Assembly (NCBI GenBank): GCA_033977485.1
Contig: CM066989.1
Coordinates: 97,669,887-97,733,886, forward strand
Direction: 5' to 3'
Origin: Hydrangea macrophylla
Taxonomy: Eukaryota > Streptophyta > Magnoliopsida > Cornales > Hydrangeaceae
DNA: 64,000 nt
Shown here: positions 11,892 through 24,570 of the stretch, one piece after another
Position numbering within the stretch: the first letter of the stretch is position 1
Layout of the letters: the number at the start of each line of letters is the position of its first letter
Program-made: the position numbers and the translations under genes
Notes under the pieces: generated by a model
Databases searched by the model: none
What the model was told of the DNA's origin: nothing
What the model saw: the letters and a program-made list of their open reading frames with translations, nothing else

Positions 11892-13381
11892 TGAAGGGAA
11901 AGTTAGGTTTAAAATTATTTAAACGCGTAGCGAAAAGATTAAGTTTCAAAAACTTATTGGTATGCCCGGATCTACTACTCGTTAACTCTATAGATGCGTA
12001 CAAGAGATGGGACAAGAATTATACCTTACGGTCTTGAACCCAATTTTGAAATCTTCAACCTTCTTGATGGTGCAGCAGCTTCCACTAGGTTGTCTTCACT
12101 CTTATGACTCTTGCAGATGCTGCTAGAGAGGCTAGAGTTGGTGGGAACTCCAACGAGGAGAATAAGAAGGCTTAGAAAATCCTAAATAGTCTCTGCAGTT
12201 TTCGTATAGGAAAAATGACGATCATGAAACCCTGTACGCAGCTGCCCTGTTTATAGATTTCTAAAACCGACTTTAACCTTCGACCAATCGAAGTGTCTTC
12301 GATCGATCGAACCTTCGATCGATCAAACTACTTTCGATTGATCGAACTTGCCTAGACTTCAATCGATCGAACCTGTCATGACAAGATCCTCTTGTGCCTT
12401 TCCAAACATCCTAGCAGAGCTAAGAGTGGGACCTCCTAGGCTCTTTATTGTTGGCTCAGACTAGTAGTTAATTCCCATGACCAAACTCTTTGACCAACAA
12501 ACTAACCAACTGATCAGTTAACGTTTACTCCACTATAAAATGATAACTGAACTCCAACGTAAAAGAACATATCCGAAGCGGTAACTAGACTTGTATGGTG
12601 TACTAATGTCCCTTTACCGTCAGCATTCGTAATCATATTTAGGTAGTCGGATAAATGGTGTATCGTCAACCTGAATCATGATTACTTCTTATATTCCTTG
12701 AGTCCCATTCACCTCTCATGAATACCAAACACGTTGATAACTACTTATCAACAAGACTATAGTTCTCAGTAATCAACTTGGTGACATTCTCAAGGGAATG
12801 CTTACTCTAAATCAGAGGGTAGATTCTATCTTGATAATATATGTTCACAACCCCATGAACATTACATACCCAAGATACCCAGGTGTTGATCTTCTATAGA
12901 CCTCACTGATTGGTAAGTCAAAGCATCCATATCGATAGTAAGTGTTCATAATCATCTCAAGATTGAGAACATGTACCTTATACAAGTTATGAGTTCCTAT
13001 CGACTGTTTGACAATCTTGAGTGTCAATATGAAAGCTTAGGTCCATCAATGCACTATAAGCACTACCATACTAACTAAGAGTTACACTCTAGTGATTAAG
13101 ATTCATCACTCCATCCAATAGTAGTTAATCATGTTACAGTGTATACCTGATAAGATATTCAGTTTCATCATCCACTGTGACAACCTCTAAGTATCAAAGA
13201 ACAATAATTCGTATCTCATTGTATGCATCTCATACATACACGAATTACTTACTATGATACTTAAGGATTAACAATCATCTCATGAAAGAAACATACATAA
13301 TGAAATGTAAAGCTGATATCCATATATTAATAAGCTAATGTCTCATACATAATGTAATGGTTTGAGGGCACAAACTCAACA
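11892..13381 (-). repeat. 3' LTR of R3
   Basis: On the minus strand it starts TGTTGAGTTTGTGCCC and ends CTTTCCCTTCA, 1490 bases. A TATA box TATAAA lies at 12255-12250 (minus), immediately downstream of a run of TTCGATCGATCGAA-type palindromes (12270-12375). Small ORFs inside are not genes. Confidence 0.88.
12250..12375 (-). promoter_or_regulatory. CGATCGAT palindrome cluster next to the TATA box of the R3 LTR
   Basis: Five related words (for example CTTCGATCGATCGAACC, TTCGATCGATCAAAC, TTCGATTGATCGAAC) occupy about 90 bases and are followed, in the element's direction, by TATAAA at 12255. The sister LTR has the same arrangement at 31313-31450, and more copies lie in the element leader at 30486-30785. 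Confidence 0.6.
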
Positions 13382-13400
13382 AACTCCCACTTGCACTCAC
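13382..13400 (-). other. Polypurine tract of R3
   Basis: Directly upstream of the 3' LTR the minus strand reads GTGAGTGCAAGTGGGAGTT, the usual plant copia second-strand primer type. It abuts the end of the RNase H frame. Confidence 0.7.
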
Positions 13401-15531
13401 AACCATACAGGATTACATCTAAGACCTAGACTATCTAGATGACGATCAAAGACCTTCTGTGCCAAGGCCTTTGTAAACGGATCAGCAAGATTTTCAGCGG
13501 TGACAATCTTGGTGACAGTCACATCTCCACGTTGAACAATATCTCGAATAAGATGATATTTTTGCTCTACGTGCTTTCCCTTTTCATGGTTCCTTGGCTC
13601 CTTGGACTGAGCCACTGCACCACGATTATCACAATAAAGCATAATAGGTGACAGCGACACTGGTACCACATCGAGCTCCATAAGGAACTTCTTGAGCCAA
13701 ACAGCTTTCTTTGCGGCTTTACAAGCAACAACATACTCAGCTTCTGTAGTTGAGTCTGTAATGCATTTCTACTTAATGCTCCTCTAACTAACAGCACCAC
13801 CTCCTAAGGTAAAGAGATGACCGGATGTCGACTTCCTTGAATCTTTATCTGACATAAAGCCCGAGTCAGTATATCCCACTGGAATTAACTCACTACTACC
13901 GTACATAAGCATGTAATCTTTAGTCCTTCTCAAGTACTTAACGACTGTCCAGTGCTCTGGACCTGAATTCGATTGATACATGCTAACCATGCCAACAACA
14001 AAGCAGATATCTGGTCTAGTACATAACATCGCATACATGAGACTTCCTACTGTCGAAGCATAGGGAACTTCTGCCATTCGATTCCCCTCCTCCTGCATCT
14101 TAGGACACTTATCCCTGGAGAACGCTAAACCATGCCTGAAAGGTAATAAACCTTTCTTCGAATTATCCATAGAAAACCTAGTTAGCAGCTTATCGATATA
14201 ACTAGCTTGAGATAATCCCATTATCTTTCGCTTGCGATCCCAAAAGGGCTTTATCCCAAGGATATAGCTCGTCTCTCCTAGATCCTTCATATCGAAAGTA
14301 CTAGCTAGCCAAACCTTAACCATTTACAACGCTGCTACGTCATTCCCAATGAGTAAAATGTCGTCAACATAAAGCACAAGAAAAGCCACCACTTTTCCTT
14401 CATACTTCTTGTATACACAAGGTTCATCCAGATTCTGTATGAAATCAAACGATTTGACCACTTGGTAAAAATGAATGTTCCAACTCCTGAATGCTTGCTT
14501 AAGCCCATAAATGGACTTTTGCAACTTGCATACCAAGTTCCCTTTCCCACTAGCTATGAACCCTTCTGGTTGTTGCAATAGATACCAGGTACAGTCAACT
14601 ATGATATAATCCCATTCTGTATGAGGTGATCAATAAACTCATTAGAGAAGTACTCGCCACCTCGATCAGATCGAATGGCCTTGATGTATGTTCCTAATTA
14701 CTTCTCCACTCTAGCCCTAAACTCTTTGAACTTTTCAAAGGCTTCAGACTTGTGCTGCGTTAGGTACACATATCCATACCTAGAGTGGTCATTAGTAAAT
14801 GTTATAAAATACTCTTAACCACCCCTTGCTCTAATATTTATTGGTCCACACACATCAGTATGAACTAATTCCAACAATGCATTGATCCTATTGCCCTTTG
14901 CGGGAAAGGGCCTTTTGGTCATCTTACCCTCTAAACAAGACTCGCAGACTTTCATTGGTTCAAGAATCAAATTGCCTAAGACCTCTTCTTTGACTAGTCT
15001 ACCAATCCTATTTAGATTGATATGCCCAAGCCTCATATGCCAAAGCCTTGTTGGATTAGTGGAAGGTTCCTTTCTTTTAGATGGTACAGTTACCACTGAG
15101 TTATAAAGTTCCATACAAGAATCTTTAGAAATATTGGGAGTAATCACATACAAACCATTTGATTTAACACCAGAACAAATAAAAGAACCATTTCTTTTAA
15201 TCACAACTTCAGTTTCAAAATGAAAAGAATAACCATTATTCGATAAATTACAAACTAAAATTAAATTACGTAACATTAAAGGGACGTAAAGTACATATGA
15301 TAAAACCAAAACTTTATTGTCTAGAAATTCTAAAATTACCACTCCTATATCAACCGCAGATGCGGTTGCGCTAGAACCTAGAGTAAGTACGATTTCTCCA
15401 TCACTGCACCTCCTGGTTGATCTGAACCCCTGCAATGAATTACAGATATGGTTAGTCACACTAGAATCAATGCACCAAGTGTTTGAAGTATCCGTTGTAA
15501 AACTTACTTTAATCACATATGATTCAATCAT
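13397..15531 (-). pseudogene. pol of R3: protease/integrase, then RT and RNase H, with an internal deletion
   Basis: Minus-strand frames from 15531 encode a protease-region segment (WCIDSSVTNHICN, where the usual Asp-Ser-Gly site reads DSS), the pre-integrase zinc region (LWHMRLGHINLNRI ... CESCLEGK) and the integrase start (HTDVCGPI). The region 14815-14590 continues the integrase (SDRGGEYFSNEF) with stops. At about 14600-14578 the reading jumps into the RT (GKGNLVCKLQKSIYGLKQ), so the C-terminal integrase and N-terminal RT are missing and the frame changes. The catalytic YVDD is intact. RT and RNase H continue through 14323-13784 and end at 13397 (ADPFTKAL). Stops at 14326-14324 (CAA>TAA) and near 13784 (TGG>TAG) break it further. 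Confidence 0.92.
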
Positions 15532-16395
15532 ACCTTGAACTCTTGTAGCGAAGAATTCTGGACAGTTCCTCTTCTAGTGGCCCTTCTCACCGCTTTGGAA
15601 ACACTTTTCTTTGCCTTGGCCACCCTCCTTCTCTTTGCCCTTACCTTTTTCCTTAGATTTTGCAATCTTAGGGACCGATCCAATACTTGGACCACCAGTG
15701 CCAGCCTTCTTATTTCCTTTCTTACCTTTCAGTGCAGATCGGGAAGAGGAAGAGCTTTTCTCAATGTTCAGAGCATTGCCCCCAAGTTTGATCACCCCTT
15801 CCGCTGCCAAAAGAGAACTCATCAATTCGCATATTGAAAAATCCATTTTATTTATATTATAATTTAGTTTAAATTGAGCGAACGACGGTGATAGCGTATT
15901 GAGGATCATATCAACTTGGGTCTGTGCATCGATGTTGGCACGACACCTAGGGTCTCCAGCTCGTTCAAATAACCAATCAATTTCAAAACAAGTTCTTTGA
16001 CTGGAGTCCCTTCCGACATCTTAGCACTCATTATCTTCTGCATAGCTACCTGCCTGGCAGGCCTGCCATGCTGCCCAAACATCTTTTTTCAGGGATTCGA
16101 TAATGTCACTGGCGGAATTGTTTGACTAGAATTGGTGTTGCAACACACTAGCCATTGAGGCTAGAATGTAGCAACGGGCCATTCCATTCGACTTTTTCCA
16201 TTTATCGAACTCGTGCTTGGCAGCTGTCGAAGCTTTTATCTCAGGTTCTTCAGGGCATAGGGTTGTGAGGTCATATATGTGATCCTCTGTAGTTAAAACA
16301 ATGTCAAGGTTACGTTTCCATTCCGTGTAGTTGTTTTCAGTTAACTTGTTTTGAGTGAGTATGGTGGCAAGTGGACTAAATGTAGATCCAGACAT
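15532..16395 (-). pseudogene. gag of R3 (copia), broken
   Basis: The start at 16395 opens with MSGSTFSPLATIL and contains the copia gag motif LTENNYTEWKRNLD, then stops near 16126. The same frame is open again at 15909-15574, with a basic Lys/Gly-rich linker and a zinc knuckle start (CFQSGEKGH). The next codon is TAG where Trp is expected (TGG>TAG), followed by KRNCPEF to close the knuckle. This frame then leads straight into the protease frame at 15531, so gag and pol were once one ORF. Confidence 0.88.
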
Positions 16396-17412
16396 TATGA
16401 TTTACTAAAAAAATTAAAAAACAAAATAAATATGGATATCAGAATTTGACAGTTTGAAATAAAAGAATCCTTAAAACTATAATTTTAAAAACAAAGTCGC
16501 CGGAATATCGAAACGAAAAAACAAAGCCTCTGTGTGGTGGTCAATGTTTGATCTTTCGATTTATCATGACTTATCTGCTATGCAACTCTTGCAAAACAAG
16601 TCATGACTCCTAAACCTATTTGATCTTTAAGTTTCTGAATAATGCCCCGTGTGGAATCCCTTATCTATAGCTCAGCTAGTGTATACCATTAACTAGCATC
16701 CAATCACAACCGCCTCAAGTAGTGCCTCCGTGCGGTGGTCACCCTCTAACACGACTGATTGATCCTATCCAAAAGAAATTCACGTCTAGTAACTAATAAG
16801 TAGTGTACCCTCCGTATGGAATGATTACCCCTAGCGAGGTGACACAGAATGCACCACTCATCTTATAGTGAACCATTAATGGAAGATCGTGGGTGTGATA
16901 GTAAGATCCTCTCCCACTAGATTTAATAAATAAGGATTTTGCTTTTTTGAAAATTGCTTCTACACATTACGCATAAACATCCAATGTTTATTAATGCGTT
17001 GAAAACGATTTTTGAATTTTTTTTTAGAAAACTTGTTTTACATACATGTAAGTAGTAACAACATAATCAAATGCCAAATCACAAACCAAGCACATAAAAT
17101 AAAAAAAAACTAAAATTTAAAATAAAGGCATTCATATGCCTCTATCTCCCATGGCTTTATCTCCATAGAACCTCCTTCTTGGTTTGATCGCTTCAACTCC
17201 ATCTTCATAGAGAACGGCTCCTTGCTCCATCTCCATGGACTTTCTAATTCCATTACATTGGTCCAATGCTTCTTTCGAAGCTTACAATTTATCTAGAAAA
17301 TGAAATAGCAACAATAGAGTAAAAAGGTTATGGAAACCGATTTAACTTTCCTTTTCGTAGGATTGAATTCGCAACGCCCTTTACACATGGCAAAAATCAA
17401 ACCAAAATAAAT
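16396..17412 (-). other. Leader (5' UTR) of R3, proximal part
   Basis: This is non-coding DNA between copia gag and the Athila insertion. It is AT-rich with no recognisable motif. Its distal continuation lies at 30268-30932 on the other side of R4. Confidence 0.6.
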
Positions 17413-17417
17413 ACAAC

Positions 17418-18756
17418 TGATCGGGAGAGAACAGATCCTAATTATATGCCTTAACTTACGTTTGTTAGTACCTTTTTTATCCTGTTTATGTATATTTTTA
17501 CTTTGTTTTCTATTTTCTGATAGGTTTTGGAAGAAATCAAGTAAACCAAGTTAAATGGGGTGAAAAAGCAGAGCAAAAGAATCAAGAAAATCCATATCGC
17601 GCGCGCGGCTCGCTCGCGCGAAACCCAGGAAATCGCTCGCGCGACCCGCTCGAGCGACCTCCACATATCGCGCTCGAGCGGCCCTCTCGCGCGACCTATG
17701 CAAAAATGGAACTTGCGTATTTCACTCTACTGATGATTCCTACGCGAACAAAACTGCCTAATTACGTCCAGATTGCAAAATAAAGCAGTTTTAGTACGTT
17801 TCGGGTTAGGAAAACTTCCAAAACTTCTTGTAAAATCTATATATACCCTATTTTACTTCAATTAAAGGGTTGGTCATTAATAGATACATCCTACATATAG
17901 CCATATACACTGAAATTCCAGCCATTGAAGAGGAAAAAGCAAGGAGAAGAAGAAGAAGACCATGGATTTCCATGGCCTCCTCCATCAACCTCTTGCCGAT
18001 CTTCACTTCCATGGCAGCTTAAACCTAGATCTAGGGTTTCAATGAAACCCTAGTTGAGTAATAGGGTTTTATTTATGTTTTTCTTTTAGTTTTATTATGT
18101 ATGGACGATGATTACATGTTTAGAGGATTTTTATAAATAAATCGTACTTCTATTGATTAACTCATTGCTTTCAAAGTTTATTCTTGTATTAGATCTATTT
18201 TGACTGTGATGTGCTCAATGATCTATATTTGCTGTGCTTGTATAGATTGTTTACATGTAATGGTGCTTAATTGAATTGTGCTATCAAGTATCCGAATAGT
18301 CCATGCCTAGATTAGACGGATTATACCACAACCCTAGTTTAGTGTGAGATAATTCATGCTAACCGAAGATGGATTATGTTGGTGCTTGAACCATAGTTAT
18401 TTTCTTGACGGAGGAATTGGGCTTGTAGCTACAATTCCCCATTATCATCCAACTTAATAGGCTAAAGTAATTCATAAATATTCCCATTATGAAGCTAGTG
18501 GTGGATTTGCAATCCTAGGTTCCCTTTAAATATCTTTAAAATAACTTTAATTGCTTTCATAATTTAGATTTATTTTTATTGTTCTTAGTTTAATTAAAAT
18601 CAAATCAAAATATGTTTTTCTTAATTAATTAGATTTAGGTTTTAAAATTAAAGCACTGTAGTATTTCAATCTCTGTGGATTCGACCTTTACTTTCACTAC
18701 TATAAATCTTTAGAAAAGTAAAGTACACTTTTTATATCTTGATTTTGACAAGATCA
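17418..18756 (+). repeat. 5' LTR of R4 (Athila)
   Basis: It starts TGATCGGGAGAGAACAG and ends GACAAGATCA. A TATA-like TATATATA lies at about 17838. A CG-rich cluster of TCGCTCGCGCGAC and CGCGCTCGAGCGG type words at 17598-17692 lies about 150 bases upstream of it. The sister LTR differs in this cluster by several substitutions and a short indel. Confidence 0.9.
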
Positions 18757-18761
18757 ATTTT

Positions 18762-18779
18762 TGGCGCCGTTGCCGGGGA
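18762..18779 (+). other. Primer-binding site of R4 (Athila type)
   Basis: TGGCGCCGTTGCCGGGGA lies 5 bases after the LTR end. This is the standard Athila primer site, usually attributed to tRNA-Asp. Confidence 0.88.
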
Positions 18780-19426
18780 TTGCATTACTACCTTTAGTTT
18801 TATAATCTTAGTTTAGTTAATTCGTAAATATTAGATTAGGTTTTTCCTTTTCTTATTTTTTCGTTTTTGTTTTAAGTTACTAACTTTTCTTTTATGTTTG
18901 TAATTTCTTAGGAACTCAAAATTCTAGCGTTTCGAGTGGAGCAGCTGTGCACGTCAAAGGAGCTTACGCGAAAAGAAATAAATAAATAAAATTCAAGTAA
19001 ATTGCTTTCTTTGAAACTTCGTATCAAATCACTGTAAGTTAGGGCGCTGAGACGCAATTACTTGCATTAGGTTAGTTGTGGAGTGAGCACTGCATTAGCT
19101 AGGAAACCCGGGGCACTGGGCTTTGACGCGAATCACTGCATAAGGCTAATTACATGCATCATAGTAGTACTGTGTGCTTGCCTGTTGTCTAATTTGCGCG
19201 ATTATTTTTGTATTTGTTGAGTCAGTCCTTATTTTAATTTCTTTTCTTTTTAGTTTATGTTTGGTACGCGTTCAAGTAAACCTGAATTATTTTCTATCGA
19301 TCCTGAACTTGAACGTACCCTTAGAGTCAGTCGGACTCCAAAACCGTCATCGTTATTTCAGGCCAAAATTCAAGTACCCTTAAAAGGTTAAGGAAAACTT
19401 GATTTATTAACATAAAACCTATTCCA
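18780..19426 (+). other. Leader of R4
   Basis: Non-coding DNA between the PBS and gag, with no motif that I can name. Confidence 0.6.
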
Positions 19427-21010
19427 ATGGCCGACGGCGAAAACAACGTAAATAACGGAAATAATCCTAATATAGCTCCACCTCCTCCGCTTAAAGATTA
19501 CTTTATTCTGACGACTTACACGCCACAAACATGTATTGATTTACCGGAGGTGTCGGCATCTCACTTTGAGATAAAGTCATCTACCATCTCGCTACTTCCT
19601 TCTTTTCACGGCCGCATTAATGAAGACCCTTATCAACACTTAGGAGATTTTCAAGATATATGTTCTATTTTAAAAATTCAAAATCTCACTGATGATGAAT
19701 TAAAATTACGGCTCTTTCCATTCTCTTTAAAAGATAATGCTAAATATTGGCTCCAATCTTTGGAGCTAAACACAATTAGAACATGGGAAGCCTTACACAC
19801 CGCATTTTTACAAAAGTTTTTCCCTATTATGCGTATGAATCAGATAAGGAAATCCATAACAAACTTTGTGATGCAAGATGGGGAAACGCTTTATGATACT
19901 TGGGAGAAGTTTAAAGAATTATTATGCTTATACCCACATCATCAGGTTCCTAAGTGGCAATTAGTTCAAGTCTTCTACGAGGGACTTATTCCCTCCGTGC
20001 GTAATACCGTTGACGCCGTTTGTGCGAGTACCTTCCTACACAAAAACGCCGACAAGGCCTGGAAATTTTTTGAAACATTAAGCGAGAACTCGATGCATCA
20101 GGCTGTGTCGGTACATTCTGAGGGGTATCATCTGCAACCCAAACGTGAGGTAAAGTTTGAGTCAAGCCACTCAATAGAATTTCAGGCACTATCTAAAAAA
20201 CTTGACCGACTTTTAACAATGAACCAAACGACAGCCCCACCCGCTCATAAAGTATGTGCAAGATGTTCCGATCCGTCACATTCTATCTTTGCATGTCCAT
20301 CGGCAAGTCAATTTTTGAAATTCGTGGAGCAACACATTAATTCTATTCAACAATACCCACGAAATATTTATAATTTGACTACTAATAATCCGGACGCGCC
20401 ATGGAGAAACCATCCTAACTTCTCATGGAAAAATAATAATTATAATCCTATATCGAGTAATTTTCCTAATACTTATTGACCCCAATATCAACAAAGTCAA
20501 TACCAACACCCACCTCCTAACCCTAACCCTCCAAGGGATAACGCGTTTGAGGCTATAGTGTTGGCGTCTCTTAAAAACATAGAAACTCAAGTCCAAGCAC
20601 AAGCACAAATAGTGCACTCTCATACACAATCCATTACGAAGCTTGAGTCCCAAATGGGACAAATAGCTACTACGGTGAGTCGTAGAAACGAGGGGAAGTT
20701 GCCAGCGCAAACTGTTCAAAATCCTAAGGGACAATACAAAAAGGGGGGGTCGAGTAAGAGTGTGAACGCTGTTTCGACTAGGCCGACTACTCGAGATGAG
20801 GAAGTTGTTGTAATTCTGGATATGAGTGAGAAAAATATAAATAATAACTTGAATAAGGAGGGTGAGGAAACGAGTAGGAACAAGAAAGATAAAGAACCGG
20901 TCCCAACTAACTATGTTCCAAAGTTACCTTTTCCACCTAATGTTGAGGAACCGTCTAATTTACCAAAGAAAAAGTCTAAAACTGAAGATATACTCGAGGT
21001 ATTCAAATAA
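19427..21010 (+). pseudogene. gag of R4 (Athila), one frame with two stops
   Basis: From ATG 19427 the frame runs 350 codons. It has the Athila gag core (LLPSFHGRINEDPYQHLGDF, LRLFPFSLKDNAKYWLQSL, WEALHTAFLQKFFP), a knuckle-like CARCSDPSHSIFACPS and the WRNHPNFSW motif. TGA at 20477-20479 interrupts (CGA>TGA type), and the same frame then continues through a Gln-rich coiled segment (LKNIETQVQAQAQ) and a basic tail to TAA at 21008-21010 (CAA>TAA type). It builds the particle shell. With only two nonsense changes, this is the best preserved gag in the window. Confidence 0.92.
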
Positions 21011-21882
21011 GTTAAAATCAATATTCCTTTCCTCGATGCTATAAAGCAAATTACCTCTTACGCTAAATGTTTAAAAGACCTATGTACTCAAGAGCGCAAA
21101 ATACGGAGTCGTACTCCGAAAAAGGTCTTCCTCACGGAAAATGTAAGCTCAATTTTTCAACACGCTACTCCGAAATATAAAGATCTGGGTACGCCTACAA
21201 TTTCTTGTGTCATAGGTGACACTATCATTCATCGGGCTCTCATTGACTTAGGAGCTAGTGCTAATCTCTTACCTTATCACGTCTATAAACAACTAGGATT
21301 AGGTGAACTTAAACCAACGACCGCTACTATACAATTAGCGGATCGTTTATTAAAATTCCTAGAGGAATAGTCGAGGACATCTTAGTAAAGGTTGATAAAT
21401 GTTACTATCCCGTCGATTTTATGGTCCTTGACACTGAACCCATATTAGATGCTAGGAAGCACACTCCTGTCATTCTAGGTCGTCCGTTTTTAGCAACCGC
21501 TAATGCACGTGTTAACTATCGGACGGGAGTAATGAAAGTGTCGTTTGGGAACATGAATTTAAAACTAAACGTCTTTAACGCTATTGATCAACCTCCCAAA
21601 GACAACGATTACTTATGTGAGGCGGAGAGTGAGGAAAGACGAACTATTGAACCTATTAATGTACTAAATTTGAGTGAGGAGAATAATATATTGAGTAATG
21701 AGCGGATGAATCCTAATAACTCAGATCCTAAAATTGAATTTACTCGGAAGGTACGAAATCGATTTGACCATAATCAGGATGAACTGTTGAATGAATTAAT
21801 ACAAAGCGATATGATTTCTGCTTACCATCGGGCTCTTCCTGACATCCTCAGGGGTACAAATTCTGAGTTACGGCCTCCATAA
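21011..21882 (+). pseudogene. Protease region of R4 (Athila), one frameshift
   Basis: The frame continues from gag through a VKINIPFLDAIKQI segment to the active-site motif IDLGASANLLP (about 21243-21275), the Athila variant of the aspartic protease site. A single-base deletion near 21357-21361 shifts the frame, and the rest is read from 21421 (DTEPILDARKHTPVILGRPF) to the stop at 21882. Where the reverse transcriptase should follow there is none: the next recognised element is the 3' hairpin motif about 50 bases later. The internal deletion therefore removed all of RT, RNase H and integrase. Confidence 0.88.
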
Positions 21883-21928
21883 ATCTTGAGCTAGAATGGT
21901 CTAGCTGAAGACGTAAAAGAAAGCGCTT

Positions 21929-21946
21929 CTTGGGAGGCAACCCAAG
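21929..21946 (+). other. Conserved Athila 3' hairpin motif
   Basis: CTTGGG-AGGCAA-CCCAAG forms a 6-base-pair stem with a 6-base loop, just after AAGCGCTT. This word, GGGAGGCAACCC, typically follows the pol ORF in Athila elements, so it marks the start of the 3' non-coding region. Its role is not known to me. Confidence 0.65.
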
Positions 21947-22676
21947 CTTTATTTCGTCCGTTTCTCTTGTTTTTGGTCATTTTTGGGTCTTTTTGAGTCA
22001 GTTATGGTCTTTCTGAACAGGTTTGGGGGTCGGAATAAATTTATTTTCGGCTTATCTACAAAAAAGTACGGAAAAAGAGGAAAAATGGCATCTCGCGCGA
22101 GCCTGTCCTTTAGAGAAAATTTTTAAAAACTTTTATGATATATTGCCTCAGTATCACCTCGCGCCACAATTCGCGCGCGCGAGGGGGTTCGCTCGAGCGG
22201 TCCGCTCGCGTGATATGAGGAATTAGAAAATTTTCTTTTATAAAACGTAAAACATGCTTCTGCTTAAACTCGCGGAGGGATTCGCGCGCGCGAGGTAGGG
22301 TTTTCTGGTTTTTCTCTTTGGTTATCTTCCCTCTTCTCTCCATACCTGGTCAGTGGTTTTTTTTATACTTTCTGTTTGTTCTTTTAGCCCTGTTTAGGTT
22401 CGTCTGTCTTTGTTTTCATAAGTTCTGTTGTTTCTTTTATTTTTATTGAGTCTTGTGATTATAGTTTAGATTCTATTATTCTATTTATTACAAAAAAATA
22501 AAAAAAAATAATAATAAAAAAAATAAAAAATACAAAATAACAAAAAATCTAAATATTTATATATATATTAGCTATCATTGTTATTATTCTGTTCTTTTAT
22601 TTTCTATTGTCAAGTGTTAGTGATTAGTAGCTTCGTTTGGAACATGATTGAACTTTCATTCCAGATCTTTATACGT
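21947..22676 (+). other. 3' non-coding region of R4, part 1
   Basis: It contains another CG-rich palindrome cluster at 22090-22290 (TCGCGCGCGCGAGG, GCTCGAGCGG and CGCGCGCGCGAG type words), followed by an A-rich run near 22490-22560. No coding frame is supported. Confidence 0.6.
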
Positions 22677-24049
22677 TGTAGCACCCAGATTTTTCCTAGA
22701 AAATTTCCACGTAGGATTTAGAAAGTATAGTGACGTCACCTTGACGACGATTACAGAAGATCCATTAGAATGACCATAATCAGGAAGTCCTTATTAAGAA
22801 TCCTTAGTAATCATCTTGACGGCAACTACGTCAATTCAAATCTAGTGTCTACTAGAATGGTCGTAACCCCGGCATATATATTTTCTATAGTAGAATTGCA
22901 TTTGGACCCGCATATCCTGGTAACAGGTTTTCATTTTCAGTCTCAATTATAGTTAGTAGTGTATCTACCTGTGAGTGGGACCCACACTGGAACCAAGTGA
23001 ATCCCACCCTGATAATCTACCATTGGATACACACAGCATATACATACACTTACATTGGGACTCAGGAACACATCCCAGTGCATATTACCTAGTATGGGAC
23101 CCACACTGCCACTTGGCGATCATGTGGACCCCACCCCAATCTACCCTTGGACGCACACACACACCCACTTACACATTGTGCACACCACCTCAACACATGG
23201 AAATACATGTGCGCCACTTGTCAAGCCATGCACCAATGGCATGACACTTGTCAAACCCATTCCCTATCTATATATTTATACATGCAGCACACACACACCT
23301 TGGGTTCCTTGTATCTGCCATAGCAGATTCTTGAGAGAGAGAGTGACCGAAAGAGAGAGCTTGAGAAGGGAGATCACTCAAACCTCCCCCACCACTCTCG
23401 GTTTATACACACACTCATCCTCACTACACTCTTCCCCTGAGCTCTCCCTACCTCTCACTGTACAAACACACACAGAGAGACACGCAGAGAAGAAGGAAGA
23501 AGATCAGAGGAGAGAGAAAGAAGAAGCTGGAGGGAGAGAAGAAGAGATCAGAGATCTCCTAAGGTAAACCCCCCCCCCCCCCCTCCCCCTCCCCAATTGC
23601 ATCTCTGGTCAATTTGCATGTCCATTAGGAGACCTTAGGATCACATGCAATGACCCAAACAGAGCCCTAAGCTCTGGTACTACTCCGGTCCACCATTAAA
23701 GCTCCACCTTTGGAGCTTGATTTTAAAATATTAACCAAAGCCCCTAAAAACCACACTAATCTGACCCTAGTGAACCCTAGTAGACCCCCTTGTAGCAGTT
23801 TTTGTTTTGGAACTCATTTACTTGGCCATGCATGCCATTATTCTTTCAAATGGCCGAAACAATAATCCACTGGTAGGAGGATCAAACGAATAAACTAATC
23901 CCCCAGCTCCTAGTATATGATAGAGGGAGGGATTCCGGTCATTTCCCCGTTGACCTCGTGCATTTTGGTTGAGAAATGAGAGAGATATGAGGAGAGAGAG
24001 AATCGCCGGCGAGGCCCGATTTTTCGGCGGCTCAAGCTCGCCGGGAGAA

Positions 24050-24570
24050 GAAGGTGATGACCCGTTTGGGTTCGGGTTATAACAAGCGGGTTTGGGTCGG
24101 GTCTTGGGTGGGTTTAGTTGTGAGTCTAAGTGGGTAGGATAGCGGGTCGGGTGTGGGTTTTTAAAACCCATAGGTGCTTTAAGTAGCACGACGTCGTTTT
24201 GACGTCGGGCTGAGTTCGGGTCGGGTTTTGGGTATTAGGTGTGGGTCGTGTTGTGTCTAGGTTTGGGTCAGGGTTTGGTTCGGGTTTAGTTAGGGTTTGG
24301 GCTAGCGGGTTGGGTTAGTATGTGAGTTGGATTGGGTTCGGGTTTGGTTTAGGGTTTGGGTTAATGGGTAGGTTTAGATTGTGAGTGTATCTGGGTTTTG
24401 GGTTCGGGTTAGGGTCAACCCGAATGGGTTTTAGCTTGGGTTTCATTGTGTGTTGATATGGGTAGCCCGTTTGGGTTTCGGTCGGGTCGGGTCTGACCCA
24501 TCGGGTTGCGTCTTTGGGTCTTCTTGAGAGTATATCCGGGTAACCCGATTACCCATGGGTCGGTTCGGGT
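24050..24570 (+). repeat. G-run-rich degenerate repeat in R5
   Basis: Dozens of GGG runs occur in words such as GGGTTCGGGTCGGG and GGGTTTGGG on the plus strand, dense enough for intramolecular G-quadruplexes. It is not a telomere repeat (TTTAGGG): the unit length varies. Confidence 0.75.

Noticed and set aside
23055..23567. 170-codon plus-strand ORF in R5
   Set aside because: Composition-driven (CA and GA repeats), inside a solo LTR, with no motif.
24050..24570. Interstitial telomere repeat
   Set aside because: The G-runs are irregular and lack a constant TTTAGGG period.
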